The notes below the pieces were generated by a model, which was not told the origin of the DNA, searched no databases, and was given only the letters and a program-made list of their open reading frames with translations. A program made the translations under genes and the position numbers. From NCBI RefSeq assembly GCF_000308655.1, contig NZ_BAGC01000001.1, positions 1 to 64,000 of the forward strand: 64,000 nucleotides of DNA. Reading direction: 5' to 3'. Source of the stretch: Nocardia niigatensis NBRC 100131 (GTDB lineage Bacteria > Actinomycetota > Actinomycetes > Mycobacteriales > Mycobacteriaceae). Below, one piece after another: positions 49,334-58,726 of this stretch (the stretch's first letter is position 1; each line of letters starts with the position of its first letter).

Positions 49334-49409
49334 GTGACGCACGTCGCCGGCGCAAGAGCTTCATCGGAGGCCGCGACAGTCGCCTCGCGCCGATCGCTAC
49401 CGTGAAGGC

Positions 49410-49829
49410 GTGCCACACGATTCGTCCCCCGCGCCCGAACCGGTCGCTCTCACCCTGTCCGTCCCGCCCCGCCCGGCCCGCGGGCTGACCGCGGATCTGG
49501 TCCGCCCGATCTCGGCCGATCCCGGCGTCGAGGTGCTGGACCTGGCGCTCGACGACGAGGCGGTCTCGGAGTTCCTGGTGCGAATCGTGCACGGCGACAG
49601 CGGTTTCGTGGCCCGCGCCGACTCCGGCGAACGGGCGCTGGCGGGCGTGGCGGCGACCGTGGCCGCGCTCTGCGGCGAGGACATTCGCGCCGCGCTCGCC
49701 GCACCGGACATCGCGTTCCTCACCGGGCTGAAACCGCCCGCGGTCGAGGCGTTCCGCGAGGTGCTGCTGGCCGTCGAAACCGTCGAGGTCGCGGCCGTGA
49801 CCACCGCTCTCGCGGTGCTGGGCGGCTGA
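49410..49829 (+). CDS. Small conserved protein upstream of pheA
   Basis: A 139-residue soluble protein, GTG start at 49410. It has an N-terminal beta pattern (VALTLSVPPRPARGL, VEVLDLALDDEAVSEFLVRI), then helices (GERALAGVAATVAALCGEDI, AVEAFREVLLAVETVEVAAV). There is no motif, signal peptide or membrane helix. I do not recognise a family. It lies 83 bp ahead of pheA and is likely part of the same transcript. Confidence 0.65.
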   Translation: MPHDSSPAPEPVALTLSVPPRPARGLTADLVRPISADPGVEVLDLALDDEAVSEFLVRIVHGDSGFVARADSGERALAGVAATVAALCGEDIRAALAAPDIAFLTGLKPPAVEAFREVLLAVETVEVAAVTTALAVLGG

Positions 49830-49912
49830 ACCCGCCGCGCCCGGGGTGCGAAGTTACCCAGGAGTTGACCAAACCGGGGGGTGACCGGGCACACGCAAGT
49901 AATGTCGTAACC

Positions 49913-50830
49913 GTGCCGCGTATCGCCTACTTCGGGCCGTCGGGAACCTTCACGGAGATGGCCCTGGCCAAACTGGAGTCCATCGGAGTCTTCGATGGAC
50001 CGGTCGACCGTGTCCCGGCCCCGAGCCAGGGCGCGGCCGTCGAGCTGGTGCGGGCCGGAAAAGCCGAGGGCGCGGTGGTGCCGATCGAGAGTTCGGTCGA
50101 GGGCTCCATCGCACCGACCCTGGACGCGCTGGCCGTCGGCCCGCGGTTGCAGATCATCGCGGAAACCGATCTGGACGTGGCCTTCACCATCGTCGGCCGC
50201 CCCGGCATCGGGCTCGACGAGGTGCGCCGCATCGCCGCGTATCCGGTCGCGGCCGCGCAGGTGCGCATGTGGCTGGCCGTCAACATGCCGCTGGCCGAGA
50301 TGTACACCTCCGCCTCCAATGCCGCGGCCGCCGAGGACGTCGTCGCCGGGCACGCCGAGGCCGCGGTCTCCACCACGCTGGCCGGGCAGCGCCTGGGCCT
50401 GGCCACCCTGGCCGACGGCGTCGCCGACGTGGAACGGGCCGTCACCCGCTTCGTGCTGGTCGCACCGCCGCGGCCCGCGCCGCCGCGCACCGGGGCCGAC
50501 CGCACCTCGATCGTGCTGGAGCTGGCCAACGAGCCCGGCTCGCTCATGCGCGCGTTCGCCGAATTCGCCACCCGCGGTATCGATCTGACCCGCATCGAAT
50601 CCCGGCCCACCCGCACCGGCATGGGCACCTACCGTTTCTATCTGGACTGCGTCGGGCATATCGACGATGCCGCGGTCGCCGAGGCCCTGAAGGCCCTGCA
50701 CCGCACCGCGGCCCGGATCCGTTTCCTCGGCTCCTGGCCCGCCACCTCGTCCACCGGCACCCCGCCGCCGCTGGACGCACCCGCCGCGGCCTGGCTGGCC
50801 GATCTGAAGAAGGGGGTGGCCGACCTGTGA
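49913..50830 (+). CDS. pheA: Prephenate dehydratase
   Basis: A 305-residue monofunctional prephenate dehydratase, converting prephenate to phenylpyruvate in phenylalanine synthesis. The GTG start gives VPRIAYFGPSGTFTEMAL. The catalytic region includes the Thr-Arg-Phe motif in AVTRFVLVAP (needed for catalysis) and PIESSVEGS. A C-terminal ACT domain (IVLELANEPGSLMRAFAEF, ESRPTRTGMGTYRFYLD) has the GALV/ESRP-type site for feedback by phenylalanine. The stop overlaps the phosphoglycerate-mutase start by 4 bp (GTGA). Confidence 0.96.
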   Translation: MPRIAYFGPSGTFTEMALAKLESIGVFDGPVDRVPAPSQGAAVELVRAGKAEGAVVPIESSVEGSIAPTLDALAVGPRLQIIAETDLDVAFTIVGRPGIGLDEVRRIAAYPVAAAQVRMWLAVNMPLAEMYTSASNAAAAEDVVAGHAEAAVSTTLAGQRLGLATLADGVADVERAVTRFVLVAPPRPAPPRTGADRTSIVLELANEPGSLMRAFAEFATRGIDLTRIESRPTRTGMGTYRFYLDCVGHIDDAAVAEALKALHRTAARIRFLGSWPATSSTGTPPPLDAPAAAWLADLKKGVADL

Positions 50831-51513
50831 CCGGCAAACTCATCCTGGTCCGGCACGGCGAAACCGAGGGCAATGTCGGCAAGATCCTCGACACCCGGCT
50901 GCCGGGCCTGCCCCTCACCGAACGCGGTGTGGCGCAGGCGAAGACCTACGGCGCGAACTTGATCGCCCCGCCGCAGCGGCTGTTCTCCTCGGCCGCGCTG
51001 CGCGCCCGGCAGACCGGCGGCTACATCGAGGCGGCCACCGGCGTCGCACTCGATGTGCTGGAGGACCTGCAGGAGGTGCAGCTCGGCGACCTCGAGGGGA
51101 TGAACACCCCGGCCGCGCACGAGGAGTTCCAGAGGGTCTATCACGCTTGGCATTTCGGAGATCTCAGCGTCAGAGTGCCCGGCGGCGAATCCGGTGAGGA
51201 CGTCCTCGCCCGCTACATCCCGGCCCTGCACCGACTACGCGACGATTATCTGAGCCGTCCGGATGCCCACGATGTGATCGTGGTCAGCCACGGTGCGGCC
51301 ATGCGGCTGGTCTCTCGCGAATTGACCGGGGTGCCCAGGCATTTCGCCGCCAGCAATCACCTGGACAATACCGAGACCATCGAGCTGCAGCCGTTCGAGG
51401 ACGGCCGCTGGACGTGCACCCGCTGGGGTCGCTATGCCGCGCCGTTCGGCGACACCACCGCGCCTGCCGCCGACGACCAGACGGAGAACATCGGCGACGA
51501 CCCGATGGGTTAG
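50827..51513 (+). CDS. Histidine phosphatase (phosphoglycerate mutase-like)
   Basis: A 228-residue histidine phosphatase. LILVRHGETEGN holds the phospho-accepting His in RHG; SSAALRARQTGGYI, VQLGDLEGM and VIVVSHGAAMRLV give the remaining active-site residues. The orthologue is Rv3837c in M. tuberculosis, often listed as a probable phosphoglycerate mutase, though the sequence is too short and diverged to be the glycolytic enzyme. Coupled to pheA by a GTGA overlap, which suggests a related role. The end overlaps the convergent EspG gene by 4 bp. Confidence 0.9.
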   Translation: MTGKLILVRHGETEGNVGKILDTRLPGLPLTERGVAQAKTYGANLIAPPQRLFSSAALRARQTGGYIEAATGVALDVLEDLQEVQLGDLEGMNTPAAHEEFQRVYHAWHFGDLSVRVPGGESGEDVLARYIPALHRLRDDYLSRPDAHDVIVVSHGAAMRLVSRELTGVPRHFAASNHLDNTETIELQPFEDGRWTCTRWGRYAAPFGDTTAPAADDQTENIGDDPMG

Positions 51514-52325
51514 GCCGGGAATTCCGTTCGCAGCGGCAGGGATTCGATGAGATCCCGCAGCGCCGTGCGCAGCCGGGCGGGGGTGCCGCTCGCCAGGGAC
51601 GTCCACTTGCTGCCGTCCGCGGCGCTGCCGGTCAGGGCGAGGAAGCGGCCGTGCCGGGTGTTGTACACCGCGAGGTGGCTGCCGGCCACGTCGCGCGTGC
51701 CGTCGCCGTAGCGCACGCCGACGATCTCGGCGTGCGAATTCACCTGCACCAGAGCCGAAGCGAGGACAGGAGCGTCGCGGTTCGGGCTGCCCACCGCGGC
51801 CAGTCGGGTGGCCGTGGTGGCGGCATCGCCGGCGTCGTCGAAGACGGGGGTCAGATCGGTGGTGGGCGCGTTCATACCGGACAGTTCCAGCGGGTCGGCC
51901 GGGCCGAGCGCGGCCATGAGGATGCCCGGTAGATCGTGGCCGGCCTCGTCGATGACATAGGAGTCGGTACCGCGCAACGCGACCACCTCGAACTCGTCGC
52001 CTTTGGCCAGGCAGCACCGGTTGACCCGCCCCGACACGTACCAGCGCAGGGCCAGCACCCAGTGCGGCCGGTAGAGCACGCGCAGCCGCTCGGCCAGTTC
52101 CGGATGCACCTCGTCGCCGTCGAGCAGGGCGCGCTCGGCGAGGGTGGTGGCCGCGGCGGCCATGGCAGTCTTGTGGTCGGCGGCATTGTCGTAGCGGCCC
52201 AGGGCATTCAGTACCACCGGCAGTTCATCGATGCCCAATGTCTCCAGGAGATACTGCATTTCGTCGAGTGACAGCGTGATCGACCGCAGCGTCGACGGCC
52301 CGCGGCCCGCGCCGAGGACGGTCAC
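51510..52325 (-). CDS. espG: EspG-family type VII secretion chaperone
   Basis: A 271-residue member of the ESX secretion-associated EspG family, cytosolic chaperones that bind PE-PPE pairs and deliver them to the ESX ATPase. Typical features are the N-terminal LRSITLSLDEMQYLLETLGI and the central beta-sheet (VLALRWYVSGRVNRCCLAKG, VVALRGTDSYVIDEAG). The C-terminal half ends with RLRTALRDLIESL. The GTG start overlaps the PPE stop (GTGA), so the chaperone is coupled to its cargo. No ESX core gene is in the window. Confidence 0.88.
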   Translation of the reverse strand: MTVLGAGRGPSTLRSITLSLDEMQYLLETLGIDELPVVLNALGRYDNAADHKTAMAAAATTLAERALLDGDEVHPELAERLRVLYRPHWVLALRWYVSGRVNRCCLAKGDEFEVVALRGTDSYVIDEAGHDLPGILMAALGPADPLELSGMNAPTTDLTPVFDDAGDAATTATRLAAVGSPNRDAPVLASALVQVNSHAEIVGVRYGDGTRDVAGSHLAVYNTRHGRFLALTGSAADGSKWTSLASGTPARLRTALRDLIESLPLRTEFPA

Positions 52326-53485
52326 CGGTCGGCCGACGGGTCGCCGCCGATGACCGCGGGCGCGATGACCCGGCCGTCGGCGAACGCCGCCGTCGAGTGT
52401 CCGTAGTCGTGCCCGCGGTGCGGCTCCTCCTCGTCACTGCCCTGCGTGCCGAGCAACGAGCCGGTGCCGATCGAGCGGACCGGCACGGTCGCGGCCTGGG
52501 GGATGGTCGTGCTCATCGGTGCGGCGATCGGCGCCGCGGGAGCCGTTGTGCCACCGGTGTTTCCGAGACCCGCGCCCCAGCCGTCGGGCAGCCGCAGCGC
52601 GCCCGCCCCGTTGCCGACATAGACCGACACGCCGCCACCGGTGACGGACACCGCCTGTGTGTCCACTGCCGCGCCGCCCACACCCGCCGGGACCGGCAGG
52701 CCGGAGGTTCCGAGTCCGGGCGGCTGCGTCACCGCGTTGGCAACGGCCGTAATCGCTGTGTTCGCAAAATCTCCCACACCGGTGACGCCACTGGTGACGA
52801 CGGCACCCGCCATCTGCGCGACCTGGGACAGCGCACCGGTCACGGCCGGATTCTGGGTGAGCACGGCGGCCGCGCCGAGCACCGCCTGCAGTGGATCGCT
52901 GCCATTGGCGAGCGCGTCCGCGCCCGGGTTCGCCGCGCCCGCGCCCACGGCGATGGGCGGCGGCATCAGGAACTGCCCGGGCGTGGCCACCATCGAACTC
53001 GTTGCGGCCTCATAGGTTTCCATCACCAGCGCGGCGCGGATGTCCAGCGCCAGCTTGGCCGCCTCCGCCGCTTCCGCGGTGCCGTTGAGCGCACCGCCGC
53101 TGGAGTAGGCGGCCACCCGCGCGGTCTCCACGGCCGCGATCTCCGGCAGGCTCGGCATGGCGAGCGCGGCCACGGTGTAGGCGGTGGCATTGGCGGCGGC
53201 CTTGCCCGCCATCACGCCCGCCATGACGGCCTGCTGCTCGGCCCACACAGTGAAACCGCCCAGGCGGGCAAGCACATTCAGGCCGTTCAGTCCCTCGAGA
53301 CCGACGCCGAGCTCGGCCATAACCCGCGCCACCGTGGTGGTGGCGTCCACCCAGGAGGCGGTGAGCGCGCCCCAGGCGCTGCCCGCGGCCGCGATCGGAA
53401 TGGCGTGCGCGCCGGCATTGAGGCAGACGGAATTGAATTCGGCCATGCGGGGCAGCCAGAACACCCCCGTGATTCCCAGCGTCAT
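52322..53485 (-). CDS. PPE-domain protein
   Basis: A 387-residue PPE-family protein. The N-terminal 170 residues are helical, with LPRMAEFNSVCLNAGAHAIP in place of the classical PPE tripeptide region, a WxG-like turn (GSAWGALTASW), and long helices (FTVWAEQQAVMAGVMAGKAA). The remainder is Ala/Gly/Val/Pro-rich with a short His-containing tail (EEEPHRGHDYGHSTAAF). Partner PE is 14 bp upstream. The complex should be chaperoned by the adjacent EspG and exported by an ESX system. Confidence 0.88.
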   Translation of the reverse strand: MTLGITGVFWLPRMAEFNSVCLNAGAHAIPIAAAGSAWGALTASWVDATTTVARVMAELGVGLEGLNGLNVLARLGGFTVWAEQQAVMAGVMAGKAAANATAYTVAALAMPSLPEIAAVETARVAAYSSGGALNGTAEAAEAAKLALDIRAALVMETYEAATSSMVATPGQFLMPPPIAVGAGAANPGADALANGSDPLQAVLGAAAVLTQNPAVTGALSQVAQMAGAVVTSGVTGVGDFANTAITAVANAVTQPPGLGTSGLPVPAGVGGAAVDTQAVSVTGGGVSVYVGNGAGALRLPDGWGAGLGNTGGTTAPAAPIAAPMSTTIPQAATVPVRSIGTGSLLGTQGSDEEEPHRGHDYGHSTAAFADGRVIAPAVIGGDPSADR

Positions 53486-53499
53486 GCGCGTGTCTCCCC

Positions 53500-53811
53500 C
53501 TACACCTGGATCGCGGCGATTCCGGCCGCGCGCACCGCGTCCTGGGCCAGGTATTCGGCCACCTGGCCGCGCAGGGTGGCGGCGGCGTGATGCAGTTCGA
53601 GAATGCCCTGGGCGGCCGAGTGGTCGTGGGTCAGTGCGGCGTTGTTGAAATGCGCCGCGGCCAGGCAGGACACCTCTTCGGTGCCGGAGGGGAGGACATG
53701 GGTGGCCGGAGCCGTCGCGCTCGCCGCCGCGGCCAGGCGTTCGGCGAGCAGATCGAGTTCCAGGGCGGCCGCGAGTATCACTTCGGGCTGCACCAGGACG
53801 TGGCCGACCAT
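53500..53811 (-). CDS. PE-domain protein
   Basis: A 103-residue PE-family helical hairpin with the family pattern LAAAALELDLLAERL preceded by VGHVLVQPEV. The C-terminal EYLAQDAVRAAG contains YLAQD, a YxxxD type VII secretion signal. It partners the downstream PPE protein to form the four-helix bundle exported by ESX systems. It is the first gene of the cassette; the others follow at 14 bp and -4 bp. Confidence 0.9.
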   Translation of the reverse strand: MVGHVLVQPEVILAAALELDLLAERLAAAASATAPATHVLPSGTEEVSCLAAAHFNNAALTHDHSAAQGILELHHAAATLRGQVAEYLAQDAVRAAGIAAIQV

Positions 53812-53890
53812 GATCGAACTCCCTTCCGCGTTCCACCCGGTTGTGAAGATTGGACGCGGAGGTTCGCCGATCGGTTCCCGACGCGGTGAT

Positions 53891-54244
53891 TCAGCCCCAG
53901 CCCAGCTGATGAAGGCGTTCGTCGTCGATCCCGAAATAGTGCGCGATCTCGTGGATCACGGTGATCGCCACCTCTTCGACCACCTCTTCTTCGCTGCGGC
54001 ACATCCCGAGGATGGCCTCGCGGTAGATGGTGATGGTGTCGGGCAGCGCGCCCGCGTAGTGGCTGTAGTCCCGGTCGGTGAGGGCGATGCCGTGATAGAG
54101 GCCGAGCAGGTGGGGGTCCTCGTCGCTGCGCGGCTCGATGAGCACCACCACATTGTCGATCGCCCGTGACAACTCCGGCGGAATCAGATCGAGGGCGTCG
54201 CCGACCAGTTCCTCGAACCGGTCGTCGGACATGGAGACGGGCAT
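53891..54244 (-). CDS. Minimal zincin metallopeptidase family protein
   Basis: A 117-residue protein with zinc-binding motif HEIAHYFGIDDERL near the C-terminus (two His and a downstream Asp of a HExxH...D zincin). The rest of the sequence (SDDRFEELVGDALDLIPPEL, VVVLIEPRSDEDPHLLGLYH) matches the Rv3836 / DUF1025-type minimal zincins. The function of the family is unknown. ATG 54244 was chosen; ATG 54232 is also possible. It begins 19 bp after the septum-formation gene and is probably co-transcribed with it. Confidence 0.9.
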   Translation of the reverse strand: MPVSMSDDRFEELVGDALDLIPPELSRAIDNVVVLIEPRSDEDPHLLGLYHGIALTDRDYSHYAGALPDTITIYREAILGMCRSEEEVVEEVAITVIHEIAHYFGIDDERLHQLGWG

Positions 54245-54263
54245 GCCTACAGCTTCCGCCGCG

Positions 54264-55427
54264 TCACCGGGGCTGGGGGATCACCGGCGGGGCCGCGCCG
54301 GGCAGCGGCGGCGGGGTGTAGCGGCCGTTGTTGGGCGGCGGGACCGGGGCCTGGCCGTCGATCTGGATGTCGCCCTTGGCCGATCCGGTGATGGTGGCGA
54401 AGCCCTCCTGATCGGCGCCCTTGCCGACCATGCAGTTGAGGCTGCGGGAGCCGGCCAGCCAGCTGCGCGTGTCGATGGCGTCCCAGAACAGGGTGAGGGT
54501 CTTGTTGCGCAGTGCGTCGGGAGCGCCGAGGTAGTCGCCGGCGTCCTTGGCGCACTCGTCCTCCATGTACTTGTCCTGATCGTCCTTCGAGGGCGGGCCG
54601 CCGTTGAAGTGGGTGGCCAGGTCCACGGTGGAGACGATCTCGAAGGCGTGCGGCTGGGTGCAGTCGACCGGATCGGTGGGCAGGCTGGACTTGATGCCGA
54701 TACAGGTGCCCACGTCGTAGACCTTGGACTGGTTGATCTCGCGCACGCTGCCGGTGATGGGCTTGGTGGCGAGGCCCTGGCTGCCGGAGACCTGCAGGCC
54801 GCAGCGCAGCGTCCGCTCGCCCGCCTTCCAGCCCGCCTCACCCGGATTGATCAGGCCGACAACGAATTTGCCGCGCGGGTCCAGGCGGCCGCCGAGATAC
54901 TCCTGGGCCGCGCTGACGCAGTGTTCGTCGCGCAGTTCGGAGAAGCGCAGCGAGTCCGGGAAGCGGGACCCGGGCCCGAACTCCTTGCCGGGGTACTTGC
55001 TCAGGTCGATGTCCGCGGTGACCTCGAACAGGTGCTTGCCGGCGCAGTCGACCTTGGTGAGGTCACCGGCATTGGCCTTGGACCAGGTCAGGCAGTCGCC
55101 TTCCTTGGCGGTGCCGAAGGCCGCGCCCGCGACCGCGCCGGTGGGCTGGGCGGCCCCCGGGGCGTGCGCCCTTACCCGGTTGGAGTCGAAGCCGTTGGAG
55201 ACGAACATGGTGATGAGCACGGCCAGCGTGACGCCGACCGCCATCGCCAGCAGCCCCCACCGCACCGTCGACGCCGACAGCGGACCGTTCTGGTCCAGCT
55301 TGGATTCCATGGCGCGGAACGGCTTCAGCACGCTGTCCAGCGCAGTCGGTTTCCGACGGTTCGGCGGCCCGGGCCGCTGCGAGGACGACGGCGCGGGCCA
55401 CTGCGGAGGCATCTGTTGCTCAGGCAT
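54264..55427 (-). CDS. Septum-formation family membrane protein
   Basis: A 387-residue protein, Rv3835-like. A cytoplasmic Pro-rich N-terminus and one helix (WGLLAMAVGVTLAVLITMFV, about residues 70-90) are followed by two tandem extracytoplasmic 'septum formation' domains. Each has paired cysteines: GDCLTWSKANAGDLTKVDC...CVSAAQEYL...LRCGLQV and GTCIGIKSSLPTDPVDC...CAKDAGDYL...LNCMVG. The tail is rich in Pro, Gly and Asn. Related proteins are suggested to act in cell division. The ATG at 55427 is chosen because the upstream in-frame sequence is palindromic element B. Confidence 0.85.
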   Translation of the reverse strand: MPEQQMPPQWPAPSSSQRPGPPNRRKPTALDSVLKPFRAMESKLDQNGPLSASTVRWGLLAMAVGVTLAVLITMFVSNGFDSNRVRAHAPGAAQPTGAVAGAAFGTAKEGDCLTWSKANAGDLTKVDCAGKHLFEVTADIDLSKYPGKEFGPGSRFPDSLRFSELRDEHCVSAAQEYLGGRLDPRGKFVVGLINPGEAGWKAGERTLRCGLQVSGSQGLATKPITGSVREINQSKVYDVGTCIGIKSSLPTDPVDCTQPHAFEIVSTVDLATHFNGGPPSKDDQDKYMEDECAKDAGDYLGAPDALRNKTLTLFWDAIDTRSWLAGSRSLNCMVGKGADQEGFATITGSAKGDIQIDGQAPVPPPNNGRYTPPPLPGAAPPVIPQPR

Positions 55428-55446
55428 CGGTGCTGAGCTTAATTGT

Positions 55447-55548
55447 CTCCGCTTCGCTCCGGTGGGTTCGCGGCCGAGGCGCAGGTCCCATTGAGCCGGA
55501 AGCTCGGTCTTCCGCTCCGTCGGTCCAGACCGAGCCGGGCCGCGAACC
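55447..55548 (-). repeat. Palindromic intergenic element, copy B
   Basis: An 11-bp stem GGTTCGCGGCC / GGCCGCGAACC (55465-55475 with 55538-55548) encloses a second 9-bp stem GCTCGGTCT / AGACCGAGC (55502-55510 with 55527-55535). Read on the minus strand, the arm at 55473-55447 matches copy A (44203-44230) at 26 of 28 positions, with one substitution and one indel. It ends 20 bp before the ATG of the septum-formation gene; the remaining in-frame stretch would encode GAKRRQLSSAP, like GAKRRASNTV after copy A. Confidence 0.8.
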
Positions 55549-55603
55549 ATGAGTGCTCTGCTTCGGCCCTCGGTGCTGGTGGGGCATCAAGCTGGTGGGA
55601 GTT

Positions 55604-57193
55604 CTACGCCAGGATGAGCTGGGCCGCCTTCTCGCCGATCATGACCGCCGGGGCGTGGGTGTGGCCGCGGGTGATCACCGGCATGACCGACGTGTCGGCC
55701 ACCCGCAGGCCCTCGATGCCGCGGACTCGCAGTTCGGGATCCACCACGCTGGATTCGTCGCGGCTCATGGCGCAGGTGCCGACCGGGTGGTACAGCGTGT
55801 GCGAGTGGTCCTCGAGGCAGCGCCGCAGCACCTCCTCCATCGGGGTGTCGGAGGGGACGGCCGGCTGCATGAGCTCGCCGATGTGTGCCTTCAGCGCGGG
55901 CTGATGCGCGATGTCGGCGCACATGCGCAGCCCGGCGAGCAGGGCGGCGCGGTCGGCGGGCTCGGCGCAGTAGCGCGGGTTGATGCGCGGCGCGGTGAAC
56001 GGGTCGGGGGAGGTGAGGGTGACGAAGCCGATGGATTCGGGCTTGAGCAGCACGGCGGCGAAGGTGAGCGCGTGCCCGTCCGGATCGCCCAGGCCCTCGG
56101 CGATGTAGGGCGCGGGCGCGAAGATGAGTTCCAGGTCGGGCAGGTCGAGATCCTCGCGGCTGCGTGTGAACCCGTAGGCCTCGCCGATATTGGAGGTCAG
56201 CTGCCCGCGCCGCAGCACCAGGTAGTTGGCGAGCTCGAGCAGGTTCTTGTCCGCGCCGTAGAGGCTGCCGCCGGTGGTCCGGTAGACGATCGGCGCGGCC
56301 AGGTGGTCGCGCAGGCCGCGCCCGACCTCGGGCAGGTGCCGCACGACGGGGATGCCCAGTTCCTGCAGCCGGTCGCCGTCGCCGATGCCGGAGAGCATGA
56401 GCAGTTGCGGGGTGTTGATGGCGCCGCCGGACAGCACGACCTCGCGCTTGGCGGTGATCTGCTTGGTCTCGGCGCCGATCCGGAATTCCACGCCGATGGC
56501 CCGCGTGCCCTCGAACAGCACCCGGGTGGCGTGCGCGTCGGTGACGACGGTGATGTTGCGGCCCTGCTGCCGGGCGGGCCGCAGGTAGGCGTCGGCGGTG
56601 CTCCAGCGCGCGCCGCGCTTCTGGGTCACCATGGTCTGCGAGAAGCCCTGCGGCCGATCCAGATTCGCGCGTTCCACCGGGTAACCGGCCTCGGCGGCGG
56701 CCTGCAGGTAGGCGTGGGTGAGCGGGCGCGGGCTGCGCTGGCGGGAGACGTGCAGCGGCCCGTTGCGGCCTTCGCCGGGTTCGGCGGCCTCCTCGACCGA
56801 TTCCATGCCCTGGAAGATGGGGAGCACCTGCTCGAAGGACCAGCTCGGTCCGGCGTAGCGGGCCCACTCGTCGTAGTCGGCGGCGAAGCCGCGCACCCAC
56901 ATCATGGCGTTCATGGAGGAGGAGCCGCCGAGCATCTTGCCGCGCGGCCAGTAGACCCGGCGGTCGCTGAGTTCGGGCTGGGGTTCGGTGCGGTAGTTCC
57001 AGTCGTTGGGGCCCTGGAACAGCTGGTTGAACGCCGCGGGAATGTGGGCGAATTTGTCGCTGTCCTCGCCGCCGGCCTCCAGGACCACGACGCTGACGCC
57101 GGGTCGCTCGCTCAGTTTCGCGGCCACTGCGGCCCCCGCGGATCCGGCTCCGACGACCACGAAATCGGCGGTGTGCGGGGTGTATTGGGGCAT
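55604..57193 (-). CDS. GMC-family FAD oxidoreductase
   Basis: A 529-residue glucose-methanol-choline oxidoreductase. FAD binding: [15 protein letters not shown] near the N-terminus and [12 protein letters not shown] signatures: [19 protein letters not shown] and [15 protein letters not shown]. The active-site His is in [13 protein letters not shown], with the C-terminal [16 protein letters not shown]. It is likely a choline- or alcohol-type dehydrogenase; substrate not determinable. ATG 57193 has GAGGAG at a good distance; the GTG at 57199 would sit on that site. Monocistronic, next to element B. Confidence 0.93.
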   Translation of the reverse strand: MPQYTPHTADFVVVGAGSAGAAVAAKLSERPGVSVVVLEAGGEDSDKFAHIPAAFNQLFQGPNDWNYRTEPQPELSDRRVYWPRGKMLGGSSSMNAMMWVRGFAADYDEWARYAGPSWSFEQVLPIFQGMESVEEAAEPGEGRNGPLHVSRQRSPRPLTHAYLQAAAEAGYPVERANLDRPQGFSQTMVTQKRGARWSTADAYLRPARQQGRNITVVTDAHATRVLFEGTRAIGVEFRIGAETKQITAKREVVLSGGAINTPQLLMLSGIGDGDRLQELGIPVVRHLPEVGRGLRDHLAAPIVYRTTGGSLYGADKNLLELANYLVLRRGQLTSNIGEAYGFTRSREDLDLPDLELIFAPAPYIAEGLGDPDGHALTFAAVLLKPESIGFVTLTSPDPFTAPRINPRYCAEPADRAALLAGLRMCADIAHQPALKAHIGELMQPAVPSDTPMEEVLRRCLEDHSHTLYHPVGTCAMSRDESSVVDPELRVRGIEGLRVADTSVMPVITRGHTHAPAVMIGEKAAQLILA

Positions 57194-57377
57194 GCTCACT
57201 CCTCGGAAAGACCACGGCGGAGCCGCTGCCGGACTCCTGCCGTCCCATGCCGCTTACCCTAGGGTGGATTTCACCCGGTCGTGGGGTGGATCGATCGGAT
57301 CGGGAGCCGAAACCGATTCGATCAAGATCGAATAGCGAAGCCGCGGACCTACACGAAATCCGGTAGCGGCCGCCCAC

Positions 57378-57383
57378 TAGGCT
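57378..57383 (+). promoter_or_regulatory. -10 element of a leaderless serS promoter
   Basis: TAGGCT (TANNNT class) lies eight bases before the serS ATG, with no ribosome-binding site, suggesting transcription starts at or close to the start codon. The same hexamer precedes the gene at 58727 at seven bases. Confidence 0.55.
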
Positions 57384-57391
57384 CAATGGTC

Positions 57392-58651
57392 ATGATCGAC
57401 CTTCGATTCCTGCGGGAAAACCCGGATGTGGTCCGTGCGTCGCAGCGAGCTCGCGGTGAGGACCCCTCCCTGGTGGATGCCCTGCTCGAGGCGGATGCCG
57501 CCCGCCGCGCCGCGGTCGCGACGGCCGACAATCTGCGCGCCGAGCAGAAGGCCCTGGGCAAGAAGGTCGGCAAGGCTTCCCAGGACGAGCGTCCGGCGCT
57601 GCTGCAGCTGGGGCAGGAGCTGTCGGCGAAGGTGAAGGAGGCCGAGGCGGCCGAGACCGCCGCGGACGCCGACCTCGACGCCGCCCAGCGCGCGCTGTCG
57701 AATGTGGTGCAGGAGGGCGCGCCCGCCGGCGGCGAGGACGACTACGTCGTGCTCGAGACGGTCGGCACGCCGCGCGAATTCGATTTCGAGCCCAAGGATC
57801 ACCTGGACCTGGGTGAGTCGCTCGGCGTGATCGACATGGAGCGCGGCGCGAAGGTGTCGGGCTCGCGCTTCTACTTCCTCACCGGCAACGGCGCGCTGTT
57901 GCAACTGGCGCTGCTGCAACTGGCCGCGCAGAAGGCGGTGGCCAACGGATTCACCATGATGATCCCGCCGGTGCTGGTGCGTCCGGAGATCATGCAGGGC
58001 ACCGGCTTCCTGGGTCAGCACGCCGCCGAGGTCTACCACCTCGAGGACGACGACCTGTACCTGGTCGGCACCTCGGAGGTGCCGCTGGCGGGCTATCACT
58101 CGGGCGAGATCCTGGATCTGAGCGAGGGCCCCAAGCGCTACGCCGGCTGGTCGTCGTGCTTCCGCCGGGAGGCGGGCAGCTACGGCAAGGACACCCGCGG
58201 CATCATCCGTGTGCACCAATTCGACAAGGTGGAGATGTTCGTCTACACCACCCCGGATCAGGCCGACGCCGAGCACCAGCGGCTGCTGGCCTGGGAGCGG
58301 GAGATGCTCGCCGCCATCGAGGTGCCCTACCGCGTCATCGATGTGGCCGCCGGCGACCTGGGCAGCTCGGCCGCCCGCAAATTCGATTGCGAGGCTTGGG
58401 TTCCCACCCAGGAGACCTATCGCGAGCTCACCTCGACCTCGAATTGCACGACGTTCCAGGCGCGCCGCCTGAACGTCCGGTACCGGGACGAGAACGGCAA
58501 GCCGCAGATCGCCGCCACGCTGAACGGCACCTTGGCCACGACCCGGTGGATTGTCGCTTTGCTGGAAAACCACCAGCAAGCCGATGGTTCGGTAAGGGTG
58601 CCCACTGCGCTGGTGCCTTTCGTCGGCACCGACGTGCTGGCACCGCGCTGA
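57392..58651 (+). CDS. serS: Serine--tRNA ligase
   Basis: A 419-residue seryl-tRNA synthetase, charging tRNA-Ser (and tRNA-Sec where present). The N-terminal long coiled-coil arm ([20 protein letters not shown] and following) binds the tRNA. The class II core includes motif 2 ([26 protein letters not shown], in two parts) and motif 3 ([18 protein letters not shown]); [10 protein letters not shown] lines the serine pocket. ATG 57392 gives the standard [10 protein letters not shown] start. It appears to be leaderless. Orthologue of Rv3834c. Confidence 0.97.
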   Translation: MIDLRFLRENPDVVRASQRARGEDPSLVDALLEADAARRAAVATADNLRAEQKALGKKVGKASQDERPALLQLGQELSAKVKEAEAAETAADADLDAAQRALSNVVQEGAPAGGEDDYVVLETVGTPREFDFEPKDHLDLGESLGVIDMERGAKVSGSRFYFLTGNGALLQLALLQLAAQKAVANGFTMMIPPVLVRPEIMQGTGFLGQHAAEVYHLEDDDLYLVGTSEVPLAGYHSGEILDLSEGPKRYAGWSSCFRREAGSYGKDTRGIIRVHQFDKVEMFVYTTPDQADAEHQRLLAWEREMLAAIEVPYRVIDVAAGDLGSSAARKFDCEAWVPTQETYRELTSTSNCTTFQARRLNVRYRDENGKPQIAATLNGTLATTRWIVALLENHQQADGSVRVPTALVPFVGTDVLAPR

Positions 58652-58713
58652 GTATTCGCTACTCGGCGTGGCTTATTCCGCCGGTTGTGTCTACTGCCGG
58701 GTTGGCTTGTGTC

Positions 58714-58719
58714 TAGGCT
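58714..58719 (+). promoter_or_regulatory. -10 element of a leaderless promoter
   Basis: TAGGCT seven bases before the GTG at 58727, the same arrangement as at serS; no ribosome-binding sequence lies between. Confidence 0.5.
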
Positions 58720-58726
58720 AGGCACC

